From positions 29,988 to 93,987 of the forward strand of contig JBKCGB010000113.1 in NCBI GenBank assembly GCA_046303375.1: a stretch of DNA of 64,000 bases, read 5' to 3'. Below the pieces are notes generated by a model that had not been told where the DNA came from, made no database searches, and saw nothing but the letters and a program-made list of their open reading frames with translations. Both the position numbers and the translations under genes were made by a program. Below are positions 7,348-16,338 of this stretch, piece by piece; position 1 is the first letter of the stretch; each line of letters opens with the position of its first letter. This DNA is from UBA965 sp046303375 (GTDB lineage: Bacteria > Chloroflexota > Chloroflexia > Chloroflexales > Roseiflexaceae).

Positions 7348-9321
7348 ATGCGCCAGATTGATTTGCTACTTTGCCATGCAACCGTGGTCACAATGGACGC
7401 TCACGGCACCATCGTGAATGATGGTGCCGTGGCTGTTCATGCGGATCAGATTGTGGCGGTGGGTACGACCACTGCGCTACAATCTCAATTCGTGGCCACA
7501 CAGCACATTGATTGCCGTGGCTGTGCTGTGATTCCCGGACTCATCAACGCCCATGCGCATGTCCCCATGAGTCTGTTGCGGGGTGTGGCTGCCGACTTGC
7601 AACTCGATGTATGGTTGTTTGGCTATATGTTTCCCGTCGAGGGAAAGTTTGTCAATCCTGCATTTGTCCGTACCGGCACGTTGTTGTCGTGTGCTGAAAT
7701 GATTCGTAGTGGCACTACCACGTTTGTTGACATGTACTTTTTCGAAGAAGAAGTAGCTCGTGCCTGCGACGATGCTGGCATGCGTGCTGTCTGTGGTCAA
7801 TCAGTGATGCGCTTGCCCTCACCTGATGCAGCCTCGTTTGATGAGGGTCTCGAACGGGCCCGCGCATTCATTGCAGCGTGGCATACCCACCCACGCATCA
7901 CGCCGACGATTGCCCCACATGCGCCATACACCTGCACCGATGAAATCTATCAGCAAGCCGTTGAGTTGTGTCGCACCTACGGGGTGCCGTTGGTCACCCA
8001 TTTGTCTGAAACAGCACGTGAAGTCGTGGAATCACGTGATCAACGTCAGGATACTCCGATTGGCTATGCCAATCGGGTTGGTGCGTTTGATGTACCGTGT
8101 ATTGCCGCCCACTGTGTGCATGCCACCAGCGACGATATCAAGCTGCTGGCACAACGCGGTGTGGGGGTAGCACCATGCCCTACTTCCAACCTCAAACTTG
8201 CGAGTGGCGTAGCACCCTACGTGCAATTTTTGGCTGCGGGTGTCCGCACTGGACTGGGCACCGATGGACCAGCATCCAACGACGACCAAGACATGTTCAA
8301 TGAAATACACTTGGCCGCGTTGCTGCCCAAAGGACTGAGTGGTGACCCGACGGCCATGCCAGCCAAACAAGCGTTTGCCCTGGCCACTTCGTCTGGTGCT
8401 CGTGCCATCCACCAGGATGATCGCATCGGCTCACTCGAGGCCGGCAAGCAGGCCGATATCGTGGTGGTAAACCTCACTGGGCTTCATGCCACCCCACACT
8501 ACACCTATGCCAATGAATCCATCTACAATCATCTTGTCTACACGAGCCGTGCCAGCGATGTGCGCGATGTGCTGGTGGCAGGCAGGCTCTTGATGCGCAA
8601 CAACGCGTTGCTCACCCTCGACGAAGCAGCCATCACGCGTGACGCACGTGCTATTGCCCACGACATTGATACGTTTTTGGCCAACCGCGAGGAGCACCTG
8701 ATTGACAAAGTGCTCGCCATTGGTACTGTTGCTGCCACGGAAATTTTTGAAGTACAGGTCAAGGCCCAACTCACTGCCACCCAAGTAGCTGCAGTCATGG
8801 CAGCGCTTCATCAGCCACCCTTTACCTACCTACGTGGCAATCGGCGCACCCAATACGATACGTACTTTCTCTGGGAAGATGTATCATACGGGCGGCTCCG
8901 CTTCCGTGAGGATGTGCGACATACCGATAGTGACATGAATTCCCCCTACTACACGCTCACATTGACCGAAAAAGCTTCGCGGGTTGAGCACAGTGCCGCC
9001 ATCCAGATTAGTCGGGCTCGGTATACGGCACAGGCCAACCACAGTGAACGCTTCTATCGCGAGTATTTCCAACCACAACACATTGTGACCATTACCAAAG
9101 AGCGCCAGCGCAGCCATATTTCATACAAACAGACTGATTTTGCCATCAACATTGACACGTTGACCAATACGCCCAATGCTGGTCCTTTTCTGGAAATCAA
9201 GAGTCGCACGTGGAGTCGGCGTGATGCTGAGCACAAAGCGGCGTTGATCGGTGAAATCCTCGCACATCTGGGTATTGCTGAGCATCGGTTGATCAAACAA
9301 GAGTATGTCGAACAATTTTAA
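7348..9321 (+). CDS. Amidohydrolase (cytosine/SAH-deaminase-like) fused to a C-terminal CYTH domain
   Basis: A 657-residue two-domain protein. Residues 1 to about 435 form an amidohydrolase of the 5-methylthioadenosine/S-adenosylhomocysteine deaminase type: INAHAHVPMS (metal-binding HxH at 69 and 71), THLSETAREV, IAAHCVHAT and GLGTDGPASNDDQDMFNEI. Residues from about 455 to the end resemble a CYTH triphosphate-tunnel domain: FEVQVKAQLTATQ, then GRLRFRED, YTLTLTEKA, ITKERQRS and GPFLEIKSRTW. The classical first-strand ExExK reads ExQxK here, so catalysis by this domain is uncertain. AAGGA lies eight bases before the ATG at 7348. The 3' end overlaps coaE by 17 bases. Confidence 0.85.
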   Translation: MRQIDLLLCHATVVTMDAHGTIVNDGAVAVHADQIVAVGTTTALQSQFVATQHIDCRGCAVIPGLINAHAHVPMSLLRGVAADLQLDVWLFGYMFPVEGKFVNPAFVRTGTLLSCAEMIRSGTTTFVDMYFFEEEVARACDDAGMRAVCGQSVMRLPSPDAASFDEGLERARAFIAAWHTHPRITPTIAPHAPYTCTDEIYQQAVELCRTYGVPLVTHLSETAREVVESRDQRQDTPIGYANRVGAFDVPCIAAHCVHATSDDIKLLAQRGVGVAPCPTSNLKLASGVAPYVQFLAAGVRTGLGTDGPASNDDQDMFNEIHLAALLPKGLSGDPTAMPAKQAFALATSSGARAIHQDDRIGSLEAGKQADIVVVNLTGLHATPHYTYANESIYNHLVYTSRASDVRDVLVAGRLLMRNNALLTLDEAAITRDARAIAHDIDTFLANREEHLIDKVLAIGTVAATEIFEVQVKAQLTATQVAAVMAALHQPPFTYLRGNRRTQYDTYFLWEDVSYGRLRFREDVRHTDSDMNSPYYTLTLTEKASRVEHSAAIQISRARYTAQANHSERFYREYFQPQHIVTITKERQRSHISYKQTDFAINIDTLTNTPNAGPFLEIKSRTWSRRDAEHKAALIGEILAHLGIAEHRLIKQEYVEQF

Positions 9322-9943
9322 GTTTGTCATCGGTCTGACCGGTAATATTGCGTGTGGCAAAAGCACGGTGCTGGCACAACTCCAGGCCCTTGGTGCCTTT
9401 GTGATTGATGCGGACGCAGTGACACGCCTAGTGCAACAGCCCGGACACCCCGTGCTGGCCGCAATCGTGGATGCATTTGGTGCGCAGATTTTGCATCCTG
9501 ACGGGCAACTCAACCGCAAAGCGCTCGCAGACATCGTCTTTAACGACACCCAACAATTACGACGTCTGGAAGCCCTTGTACACCCGGCAGTACGCCAACA
9601 TGTGCACGACTGGCTGACACAGATTCCAAACGGGAATGCACATACGCCACACATCGTGGTGATTGATGCCATCAAGCTCATCGAAAACGGCTGGCCGGCC
9701 GTGTGTGATGAAGTATGGGTGGTCACCTGTAGTCGTGAGACTCAGATTGAGCGCCTGATGCAGACGCGCAACATGAGCCGTGCCGATGCGATTATGCGCA
9801 TCGATGCGCAATCTCCACAAGCCACAAAAATTGCAGCAGCAGATGTGGTGATTCCCAATGATGGCATATTGGCTGACACACAGCAGTTCGTTGATACGCA
9901 ATGGCATCGCATCCAGCACCTGATGCGATACCGTGCCCTGTAA
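9305..9943 (+). CDS. coaE: Dephospho-CoA kinase
   Basis: A 212-residue P-loop kinase that phosphorylates dephospho-CoA in the last step of CoA synthesis. It shows GLTGNIACGKST (Walker A), VIDADAVTRLVQQPG (the DAD CoA-site motif), LNRKALADIVFND and LEALVHPAVR, the usual order in CoaE. The start lies inside the end of the preceding amidohydrolase gene, in a different frame, with AAGAG a short distance upstream. The methyltransferase gene follows after 17 bases. Confidence 0.93.
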   Translation: MSNNFKFVIGLTGNIACGKSTVLAQLQALGAFVIDADAVTRLVQQPGHPVLAAIVDAFGAQILHPDGQLNRKALADIVFNDTQQLRRLEALVHPAVRQHVHDWLTQIPNGNAHTPHIVVIDAIKLIENGWPAVCDEVWVVTCSRETQIERLMQTRNMSRADAIMRIDAQSPQATKIAAADVVIPNDGILADTQQFVDTQWHRIQHLMRYRAL

Positions 9944-9960
9944 TTCCAAGGAGCACGTGA

Positions 9961-10683
9961 ATGGATTTTCGCCGTTATTATTCGATTGTGGAAGCAACAC
10001 ATACCATACAAAACCCAACCTCACCGCACAAAATGGATCGCCTGATTGACGTACTGCAACTCACCAACCACCACCATGTACTCGACATCGGGTGTGGCAA
10101 GGGATGGTTGCTCACTCGCATGGCTGAACGCTGTGGCATCCGTGGAACGGGTATAGAAATTAATCCATGGTTTTGTACGGCTGCACATGCCCGTGCACAC
10201 ATGGCGGGTGTCGCTGAGCGAGTTTCGATTATCGAGTCTGATGCACGACATATACCGCTTGCAGATGCGCAGTACGATGCAGCTGTGTGCATCGGCGCCT
10301 CATTCGCGCTCGGTGATCTCCACACATGTGTGACCACCCTACGCCGCGTGGTCAAACCTGGTGGGTACATTGCCGTCGGTGATATTTACCGATACGAACA
10401 CGTACCAACGATTGAACGCTGGCGCACGGTGCCTTCGTTGCCAGAGCTTGTAGACCAGGTGCGCGGCCCGCACGAGCCGCTCGAACTCATCACGGCATCC
10501 GTTGAAGAGTTTGACATGTACTATTCCCGCCAATGGCGGGCAGCACAACAGTGGCAAGCGAGCAACATGGATGATCCCGATTACGCAGATTTTTGTCAGC
10601 GTGTGGCTGAACAGCGTGATGATTATCTGCACTACGAACGACCATACATTGGTTGGGCTATCGTCGTGGCACCTACCGCATAG
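9961..10683 (+). CDS. Class I SAM-dependent methyltransferase
   Basis: A 240-residue protein with a standard SAM-binding motif I (VLDIGCGKGWLLTRMAE), an acidic motif II region (GTGIEINPW), and motif IV-V regions (AVCIGASFALGDLH; VKPGGYIAVGDIYRYE). The fold is methyltransferase domain 11/25-like; the substrate cannot be told. AAGGAG lies six to seven bases before the ATG. The last 11 bases overlap the end of the convergent glycosyltransferase gene. Confidence 0.87.
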   Translation: MDFRRYYSIVEATHTIQNPTSPHKMDRLIDVLQLTNHHHVLDIGCGKGWLLTRMAERCGIRGTGIEINPWFCTAAHARAHMAGVAERVSIIESDARHIPLADAQYDAAVCIGASFALGDLHTCVTTLRRVVKPGGYIAVGDIYRYEHVPTIERWRTVPSLPELVDQVRGPHEPLELITASVEEFDMYYSRQWRAAQQWQASNMDDPDYADFCQRVAEQRDDYLHYERPYIGWAIVVAPTA

Positions 10684-11842
10684 TCTCATAAAACGTGAGA
10701 TGCTGATTCACAATGCGTTCCCAACTAAACACGTCAGTGAGCACTTTGGCGTGACGTCCCATCCAGTAGGTCAACTCTTGATCGCGTTGGAGGCGCAACA
10801 CTGCATCAACGAGTTGCGTCACGTTATTTGGTTCAATCAGCAACGCATGTTTGCCATCGACCAGCTCTGGGAGCGGGTCTTGTACGATATCTGCAGGTGC
10901 ATATGTCGTAATCACCGGTGTACCGTGTGCCAATGCGGTAATCAGGCTCCCACGACGATATGAGTACCCATCACTAAATGGTAACAACACGGCATCAGCA
11001 GCCATTAAATATGCAGACACATCATTTGGTTCGGCATGCCCAGTTACAATGACGCGGTGTTGCAGGCCGGCTTCGGCGATACGTTGACGAATGCCATGAG
11101 CGTACGTCTGATCTGCGACGCTTTCACCGGCACCACCAATCAGCACCAAGCGCATGGTGGTTGGCAATGCAGCAAGCGCATCAAGGATGGTTTCGATACC
11201 TTTGGTATGCGTTAGTAATCCAAAATACGCCAGCAACATGTCACCCGATTGTAAATCAAAGCGACTACGCCACAAGGCACGATCATAGCCATCGGGAGGA
11301 GCCGGCGAGACATTGGCACCAATCGGAATAAACACGGTTTGCGGATTCCACGGACCACGTGGTTCGTCCATGACCCTGCGATAATCTCCAGCATTGGTCA
11401 TCACTGCACCATCTGCATCTTTGATGATACGTTTGGTATACCATGTGCGTAGCGGACCAGCCTTGGGGAAGAGGTACGGTGGGAGCAAATCATGGGCGGT
11501 GGTCACCACCCGCAATCCACGCTGTCGTTCACGTTTCAGGGCACGTGGCAACGTGTTGATGGCCACTTTCATCTGATACGCACCCGTTTGATATTGAATG
11601 TGCACGATTTCGGGTTGGAGGGCAGCAATGGTCTGCCGGATGGTGGCAATCGCACTGTTGTTCCAGACGGGAATGCGCACTGGATAGATGCGAGCAGCAT
11701 CACGGTAGGCCTGCCCTTGCGGCCCTGTGATTACCGCAACTTCATGGCCGTGTTGAGTCAACATGCCATTGAGTCGCCGAGTATAATCGCCCACACCGCC
11801 CGCCATTGGCGGATATTCCGCACTAATCATCACAATACGCAT
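10673..11842 (-). CDS. Glycosyltransferase family 4 (GT-B fold)
   Basis: A 389-residue retaining glycosyltransferase. The N-terminus MRIVMISAEYPPMAGGVGDY carries the glycine-rich loop of GT4 enzymes. The C-terminal domain has LLAYFGLLTHTKGIETILDAL, GHAEPNDVSAYLMAADAVLLPFSDGYSYRRGSLITALAHGTPVI, of which the E/R-rich acceptor loop is the nucleotide-sugar site. An upstream GTG extends the frame by five codons, but AGGAGAG at the right distance favours the ATG at 11842. It lies 11 bases after the prenyl synthase stop. Donor and acceptor are unknown. Confidence 0.87.
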   Translation of the reverse strand: MRIVMISAEYPPMAGGVGDYTRRLNGMLTQHGHEVAVITGPQGQAYRDAARIYPVRIPVWNNSAIATIRQTIAALQPEIVHIQYQTGAYQMKVAINTLPRALKRERQRGLRVVTTAHDLLPPYLFPKAGPLRTWYTKRIIKDADGAVMTNAGDYRRVMDEPRGPWNPQTVFIPIGANVSPAPPDGYDRALWRSRFDLQSGDMLLAYFGLLTHTKGIETILDALAALPTTMRLVLIGGAGESVADQTYAHGIRQRIAEAGLQHRVIVTGHAEPNDVSAYLMAADAVLLPFSDGYSYRRGSLITALAHGTPVITTYAPADIVQDPLPELVDGKHALLIEPNNVTQLVDAVLRLQRDQELTYWMGRHAKVLTDVFSWERIVNQHLTFYETMR

Positions 11843-11853
11843 ACTATCTCTCC

Positions 11854-12870
11854 TCACACCCGACGGCCAAGCAAGCCGGCAGCAATGGCGTTAATTTCTC
11901 GTTGTTTGTCAGTATTGGTGGGAGTAATGGCAGCGAGTGCGGCACATGCACGTTCGTAATGGGTTTGGGCCAACGTCGCTACGGCCTGTTGCGCACCGTG
12001 GGCATTCATGGATGCAATGGCAGCTGCCACACCGGCATCATCACCGACTGGGCGTTGATAGAGCTGGTGCACCGCACCATCTGTGGCTTCACGTGCCAAC
12101 GTATAAATGACAGGCAAACTGAGTTTACGCCGAAGCAGATCAGCAGCATCAGGTTTACCAGTTTCTTTGGCCTCACCCCAGATCCCGAGGATATCATCCT
12201 GCATTTGAAACGACAAGCCGAGGTGTACACCAAAATCATACATGTGTTGTGCATCTTGTGGACGTGCACCAGCGGCAGTTGCACCGAGCTCACAGCATGC
12301 CGCCACCAGCAACGCCGTTTTGCGTTCAATCATTGCCAAGTAGTCTGCTTCGCCAATCCGCGGGTTCCCTTCAAAACTCATATCGAGGTACTGGCCTTCG
12401 CAAATCGAGAGGATGATGCGGTCGAAGCGGCGCAAAATGTGCAGTACACGATCGGCGGGCAGCCCAACATCGTGCAACCGTTGCACGGCGAGATGTGCCA
12501 ACACAAACATGCCGTCACCCGCATTAATCCCGTGCGGCATGCCCCAGATTGTCCACAGTGTGGTACGACCACGCCGCAATTCGCTGTTGTCTTGGATGTC
12601 ATCATGGATAAGTGAAAAATCGTGCAGGAGTTGAATCCCCGCAGCTAGTGGCAACGTTTGGGTAATACTGCCACCAAACATTTGACTCGCTAGCAATGTC
12701 AAAATCGGACGCAATAGTTTGCCTGGATCAGCATATTCACGGTCAAGTGTCTGATTTCGCCACCCGAGGTGGTACTCTTGCATCTGGTAAAACGGTGCCA
12801 CTTGGGGAAGATGCGCAGGAAATATTGCTTGCATTTCGTTGCGGATAAGTGTGCGAATATCTGATTCCAT
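11854..12870 (-). CDS. Polyprenyl diphosphate synthase (GGPP/FPP synthase type)
   Basis: A 338-residue all-helical trans-prenyltransferase. The first aspartate-rich motif is LIHDDIQDNSELRRGRTT and the second is FQMQDDILGIWG; both bind the Mg2+-pyrophosphate of allylic substrates. The GRPGK-equivalent region reads YADPGKLLRPIL. Products would be C15-C25 diphosphates for carotenoids, quinones or glycan carriers; chain length cannot be read safely. GAGG lies eight bases before the ATG. The neighbouring glycosyltransferase probably shares its transcript. Confidence 0.9.
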   Translation of the reverse strand: MESDIRTLIRNEMQAIFPAHLPQVAPFYQMQEYHLGWRNQTLDREYADPGKLLRPILTLLASQMFGGSITQTLPLAAGIQLLHDFSLIHDDIQDNSELRRGRTTLWTIWGMPHGINAGDGMFVLAHLAVQRLHDVGLPADRVLHILRRFDRIILSICEGQYLDMSFEGNPRIGEADYLAMIERKTALLVAACCELGATAAGARPQDAQHMYDFGVHLGLSFQMQDDILGIWGEAKETGKPDAADLLRRKLSLPVIYTLAREATDGAVHQLYQRPVGDDAGVAAAIASMNAHGAQQAVATLAQTHYERACAALAAITPTNTDKQREINAIAAGLLGRRV

Positions 12871-13001
12871 GGCATTAACCTCACATTATTCAGGTCGTAT
12901 CAGCATCTTGTAATTACTTCGTCATACTAGTGAATTGTTGTTTGCGTCATATGGTAGTACACTTGCTGTAGTAAAGCTATTGCCTAATCGAGGAGTCCAT
13001 T

Positions 13002-13418
13002 ATGGCGCCGAACCTCCGGTTCCGCTTTAGTCCGGCCAAAGATGGCTTGGTCAAAGTACTCGGGCCACTTGAAACCGAAATCATGCAAGTCATCTGGCAT
13101 GATAAGTGTAGCACCGTCAAGAAGGTGCATCGAGCACTGTCACAGAATCGTGAAATCGCGTATACCACGGTCATGACCACCATGAGTCGCCTCGCAGACA
13201 AAGGTGTCCTCAATCGTCAACGGGACGGTTTAGCGTACATCTACGATCCTGCGCTCAGCGAAGAAGACTTTGTTACCATGGTTGTACAGCAGGTGCTTGA
13301 CGGATTACTCACCGACTACAGCGATACTGCTGTCGACTACATGATTGACTTCTTGGTACGCAACAACCCCAAAGAACTCAAGCGCTTGCGCACAGTGATA
13401 GACAGTCACATCGCGTAG
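13002..13418 (+). CDS. BlaI/MecI/CopY-family transcriptional repressor
   Basis: A 138-residue winged-helix protein. LGPLETEIMQVIWHDKCSTVKKVH and AYTTVMTTMSRLADKGVL (written here as ITYTT-like YTTVMTTMSRLADKG) are the DNA-binding signature of the family, followed by a C-terminal dimerisation helix region. BlaI and MecI are usually cleaved by a BlaR1/MecR1 membrane peptidase; none is adjacent here, so the signal is unknown. GAGGAG precedes the ATG by six bases. The gene stands alone between divergently and convergently oriented neighbours. Confidence 0.85.
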   Translation: MAPNLRFRFSPAKDGLVKVLGPLETEIMQVIWHDKCSTVKKVHRALSQNREIAYTTVMTTMSRLADKGVLNRQRDGLAYIYDPALSEEDFVTMVVQQVLDGLLTDYSDTAVDYMIDFLVRNNPKELKRLRTVIDSHIA

Positions 13419-13432
13419 TTCAGCACTGCGTG

Positions 13433-13463
13433 ACGCCCCCACCAATATGAATGGTGGGGGCGT
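13433..13463. terminator. Hairpin between the convergent BlaI-type gene and rimO
   Basis: A 12-bp perfect stem (ACGCCCCCACCA / TGGTGGGGGCGT) with a seven-base loop. Neither side has a good T run, so it may work in both directions only weakly or with help from Rho. Confidence 0.6.
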
Positions 13464-13468
13464 GCGTG

Positions 13469-14836
13469 TTATACGATGTTCCCCCACAGATCATAATCGG
13501 TGGTCGTCGTCACTTTGACGTTGATGATGCTCCCAATGGCCGCCTTGCCCCAGGCAAAGACCTGCCCATCGACCTCGGGGGCATCACGAAACGAGCGCCC
13601 CACCACCAGTGGTTTGCCACTTTCATCACTCCCACTGCCTTCAACGAGCATCGCAATGGTACGCCCACGCCACACCCGATTGCGTGCGTGTGAGATTTCC
13701 TGTTGTAATTGCATGATTTTGTGCCAACGGCGCTCAATTTGTTTTTGGGGTACTTTACCCTCAAGCGTAGTCGCGTGCGTCCCTGGTTCATCGCTATATT
13801 GAAAGACACCAACGCGGTCAAGGGTCATTTCCGCGAGAAACGCATGCAACGCATCGAACTCTTCGCGGGTTTCACCGGGGAAGCCCACGATGAAGGTTGA
13901 GCGGATCGCAATATCAGGCATTGCACTACGCAAATCATTGATGATGCCTTTGGTACGCTCAATATCTGGCGGGCGGCGCATGCGGCGCAACGTGGCGGTA
14001 TGCGCGTGTTGGAGCGGCATATCCAGGTACTTGCAAATCTGGGGATGGGCGGCCATTGTTTCGATGAGGCGCGGCGTTATCCCGTGAGGATAGGCGTACA
14101 TCAGGCGAATCCAGCGATCGACTGGCACCACACTACACAGTTCCTCGAGGAGTGCAGATAAGCCATCTTTCATGCCCAAATCACGTCCATAGTCGGTGAG
14201 ATGTTGCGCCACCAAAATGACTTCTTTGACCCCTTTGGCCATGAGTTGGTTGACTTCACGTACAATCGCCTCTGGACGTTTGGAGCGCATGTCTCCTTTG
14301 AACGAAGGAATAGTACAAAACGCACAACGCAAATTGCACCCATCAGAAATTTTGACGTACGCCGATGGTCCGCCTTTGGTGCGATTAATGGCGGCAGTCC
14401 GCCAGTCGGCATATTCGCCAGGGACGGTCAAATCAACGGAAGTGGGGTCAACCGGTGCGAGATCTATCATCAAGGTGGGTGAAGTGGTTGGTTTGGGTGC
14501 AGCTGTGCCCACCACTTCACCGATTTTCATCCATTCGCGAGTGCCGAGCACAGCATCTACGCCGTGCACTGACCGCACCACGTCACCGTGACTTTCGGCC
14601 ATACACCCTGCAGCAATGAGTTTTTGCCCGGGATGTTTCTGTGTTGCGAGTTCATTGAGTACGTTTAGTGTTTCATCGCGTGCCGATGCAATAAAGCTAC
14701 ATGTGTTGACAATCACCACATCCGCTTGGTCTGCAGCACCGACGAGCACGTGTCCTTGTGTTTCGAGAATTCCCGTCATGCCTTCGCTATCCACTGCGTT
14801 TTTGGGGCAACCGAGGGTAATTACATGTACCTTCAT
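13469..14836 (-). CDS. rimO: Ribosomal protein S12 methylthiotransferase RimO
   Basis: A 455-residue radical-SAM enzyme that methylthiolates an aspartate of ribosomal protein S12. The N-terminal UPF0004 domain supplies cysteines in LGCPKNAVDSE, VNTCSF and AAGCMAE for one 4Fe-4S cluster. The radical-SAM motif is ISDGCNLRCAFCTIPSFKG (CxxxCxxC). A C-terminal TRAM-like region follows (RGRTIAMLVEGSGSDESGKP). LGCPKN and the ASARDE spacing favour RimO over MiaB. AGGAAG is present but about 12 bases before the ATG. Confidence 0.94.
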   Translation of the reverse strand: MKVHVITLGCPKNAVDSEGMTGILETQGHVLVGAADQADVVIVNTCSFIASARDETLNVLNELATQKHPGQKLIAAGCMAESHGDVVRSVHGVDAVLGTREWMKIGEVVGTAAPKPTTSPTLMIDLAPVDPTSVDLTVPGEYADWRTAAINRTKGGPSAYVKISDGCNLRCAFCTIPSFKGDMRSKRPEAIVREVNQLMAKGVKEVILVAQHLTDYGRDLGMKDGLSALLEELCSVVPVDRWIRLMYAYPHGITPRLIETMAAHPQICKYLDMPLQHAHTATLRRMRRPPDIERTKGIINDLRSAMPDIAIRSTFIVGFPGETREEFDALHAFLAEMTLDRVGVFQYSDEPGTHATTLEGKVPQKQIERRWHKIMQLQQEISHARNRVWRGRTIAMLVEGSGSDESGKPLVVGRSFRDAPEVDGQVFAWGKAAIGSIINVKVTTTTDYDLWGNIV

Positions 14837-14861
14837 TGCGACTACATCTTCCTAGTTTTGC

Positions 14862-15359
14862 TTAACGGTAATTGGTAAATTGAAGTGGTACCGTGAAATC
14901 ATCGGCACGTTGTTTGAGCACTGTGATGATGGCTTGTAATTCGTCACGACTCTTGCTGGCAACACGTACAGCCTCGCCTTGGATACGACCTTGTGCTTTG
15001 GGAAATTGATCCTTGATTATCTTTTGGATTTTCTTGGCAATTTCATCCGAAAGGCCCTGTTGCAAGGTGATGACCTGTTTAATCCGCCCACCTGATACCT
15101 GTTGTGGTGGATTCAACTTAAAAACTTTGAGCGATAAATTGCGACGCATTGCCTTGCTCTGCAGAATATCGCGAATCGCCGTCAGGTGCATTTCTGATTC
15201 GGTGGTAATCACGATTTCTTTGTCAGCCAGGTCAATGACCGTGTCACTATCCTTGAGATCGTAGCGGGTTTGTACTTCGCGACGCGTTTGGTCAACCGCA
15301 TTGACCATTTCTTGGCGATCAAACTCGGAGACGACATCAAAACTGCTTTCACTTGCCAT
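14862..15359 (-). CDS. yajQ: YajQ-family nucleotide-binding protein
   Basis: A 165-residue protein opening ASESSFDVVSEFDRQEMVNAVDQ (shown in part), then RYDLKDS and IITTESEMHLTAI. These match the YajQ/UPF0234 family, two ferredoxin-like repeats that bind nucleotides or RNA; cyclic-di-GMP binding is known in some members. A strong AAGGAGG lies six bases before the ATG. It lies between a hairpin terminator upstream and rimO downstream, 25 bases away, and may be transcribed with rimO. Confidence 0.92.
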   Translation of the reverse strand: MASESSFDVVSEFDRQEMVNAVDQTRREVQTRYDLKDSDTVIDLADKEIVITTESEMHLTAIRDILQSKAMRRNLSLKVFKLNPPQQVSGGRIKQVITLQQGLSDEIAKKIQKIIKDQFPKAQGRIQGEAVRVASKSRDELQAIITVLKQRADDFTVPLQFTNYR

Positions 15360-15375
15360 CGTTTCCTCCTTGTGT

Positions 15376-15408
15376 ACAACAACGCGGGGGTCGACCCCCG
15401 CGTTTTTT
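15376..15408. terminator. Bidirectional-looking terminator between rodZ-like gene and yajQ
   Basis: A perfectly palindromic 20-base stem centred on GTCGAC (arms CGCGGGGG and CCCCCGCG, 15383-15402). It has TTTTTT after it on the plus strand and TTGTTGT after it on the minus strand, where it would end the rodZ-like transcript. Confidence 0.75.
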
Positions 15409-15436
15409 GCGCAAATCGTAGCCTACACATAACTGC

Positions 15437-16231
15437 TTATGGTGGTGGCCACGAGAATGATACCACGTCGCCCGGGGTCGTACTCAAGCGTTGCTCGACA
15501 CCATTGACAACCACGGCAACCACATAGGCATTGCCAGCGCGAATCCAAATCTGGCGTTGCGCCGTGTAGCGCAACGATTCACCAGCCTTGAGGATGCGCT
15601 GGAAGACAGATTTATTATCGACTTTGACATGCAACCACGAGCCGGGGTTTTTACCGGCATCAATCTTGATTTCAAGGACAATGGGTGCTTCTGGGGTGGT
15701 GGTGATGGCCACAGTGGGCGTCATCATCACAGACCCTGCAGGTACAGCAGTAGGCTCTGGGACTGCGGTGGGTTCTTCGGGCATGGCAGTCGGTGCAACT
15801 ACTGCGATTGTGGCGGTTGCCTCAGTAGCCACTTCCGCTGGCCTAGGGGTATCATTGATGAATTCGACACCACGCAACACGAGGTAACCGAGCCCGGCAA
15901 TAGTCAATACCACAAAGAAGACACCAAATAGATTGGGGAGCACGGCACCACGGATACGCGGTGCAACCACCGCCGGGCGAAGCACGATGGGCTCTGTGCG
16001 CCCACGCTCGTAGCGGTAGAGCTGGATTAATTCTTCGACGGGAATTTTGAGATAATCTGCGTAGTTGCGAATGAACCCTCGGGCGTATACATCACCGGGC
16101 AGATACTTGTAGTCGCCTTCTTCGAGGGCAACCAAATACCGCTGCAGAATGCGCGTTTCGGTTGCTGCTTGCGCGAGGCTGATGCCCTGTGACTCACGGG
16201 CTGCCCGTAGGCGATTACCCAATTCACTCAT
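15437..16231 (-). CDS. RodZ-like HTH membrane protein
   Basis: A 264-residue protein. Residues 1-75 are an XRE-type helix-turn-helix (GNRLRAARESQGISLAQAATE, ALEEGDYKYLPGDVYARGFI), the RodZ_HTH arrangement. A basic stretch and one membrane helix follow (VFFVVLTIAGLGYLVL, about 100-118), then a Pro/Thr-rich linker and a C-terminal domain resembling DUF4115 (LHVKVDNKSVFQRILKAGES). RodZ links MreB to the wall-elongation machinery. GAGGA lies about nine bases before ATG 16231, so the two-codon-longer GTG start is less likely. No mreB is in view. Confidence 0.85.
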   Translation of the reverse strand: MSELGNRLRAARESQGISLAQAATETRILQRYLVALEEGDYKYLPGDVYARGFIRNYADYLKIPVEELIQLYRYERGRTEPIVLRPAVVAPRIRGAVLPNLFGVFFVVLTIAGLGYLVLRGVEFINDTPRPAEVATEATATIAVVAPTAMPEEPTAVPEPTAVPAGSVMMTPTVAITTTPEAPIVLEIKIDAGKNPGSWLHVKVDNKSVFQRILKAGESLRYTAQRQIWIRAGNAYVVAVVVNGVEQRLSTTPGDVVSFSWPPP

Positions 16232-16301
16232 GACCACTATTCCTCAAAAATGCCACACCACGACACGACACCGGTGAATCCCGATTGACAATCACCCTCT
16301 G

Positions 16302-16330
16302 ATTATAAGCGATATCAGCACTATCAGCAA
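16302..16330 (-). promoter_or_regulatory. Sigma-70 promoter for the rodZ-like gene
   Basis: On the minus strand a perfect TATAAT (16302-16307) lies exactly 17 bases after TTGCTG (16325-16330). It lies 70 bases before the start codon. Confidence 0.55.
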
Positions 16331-16338
16331 TGAGATGT

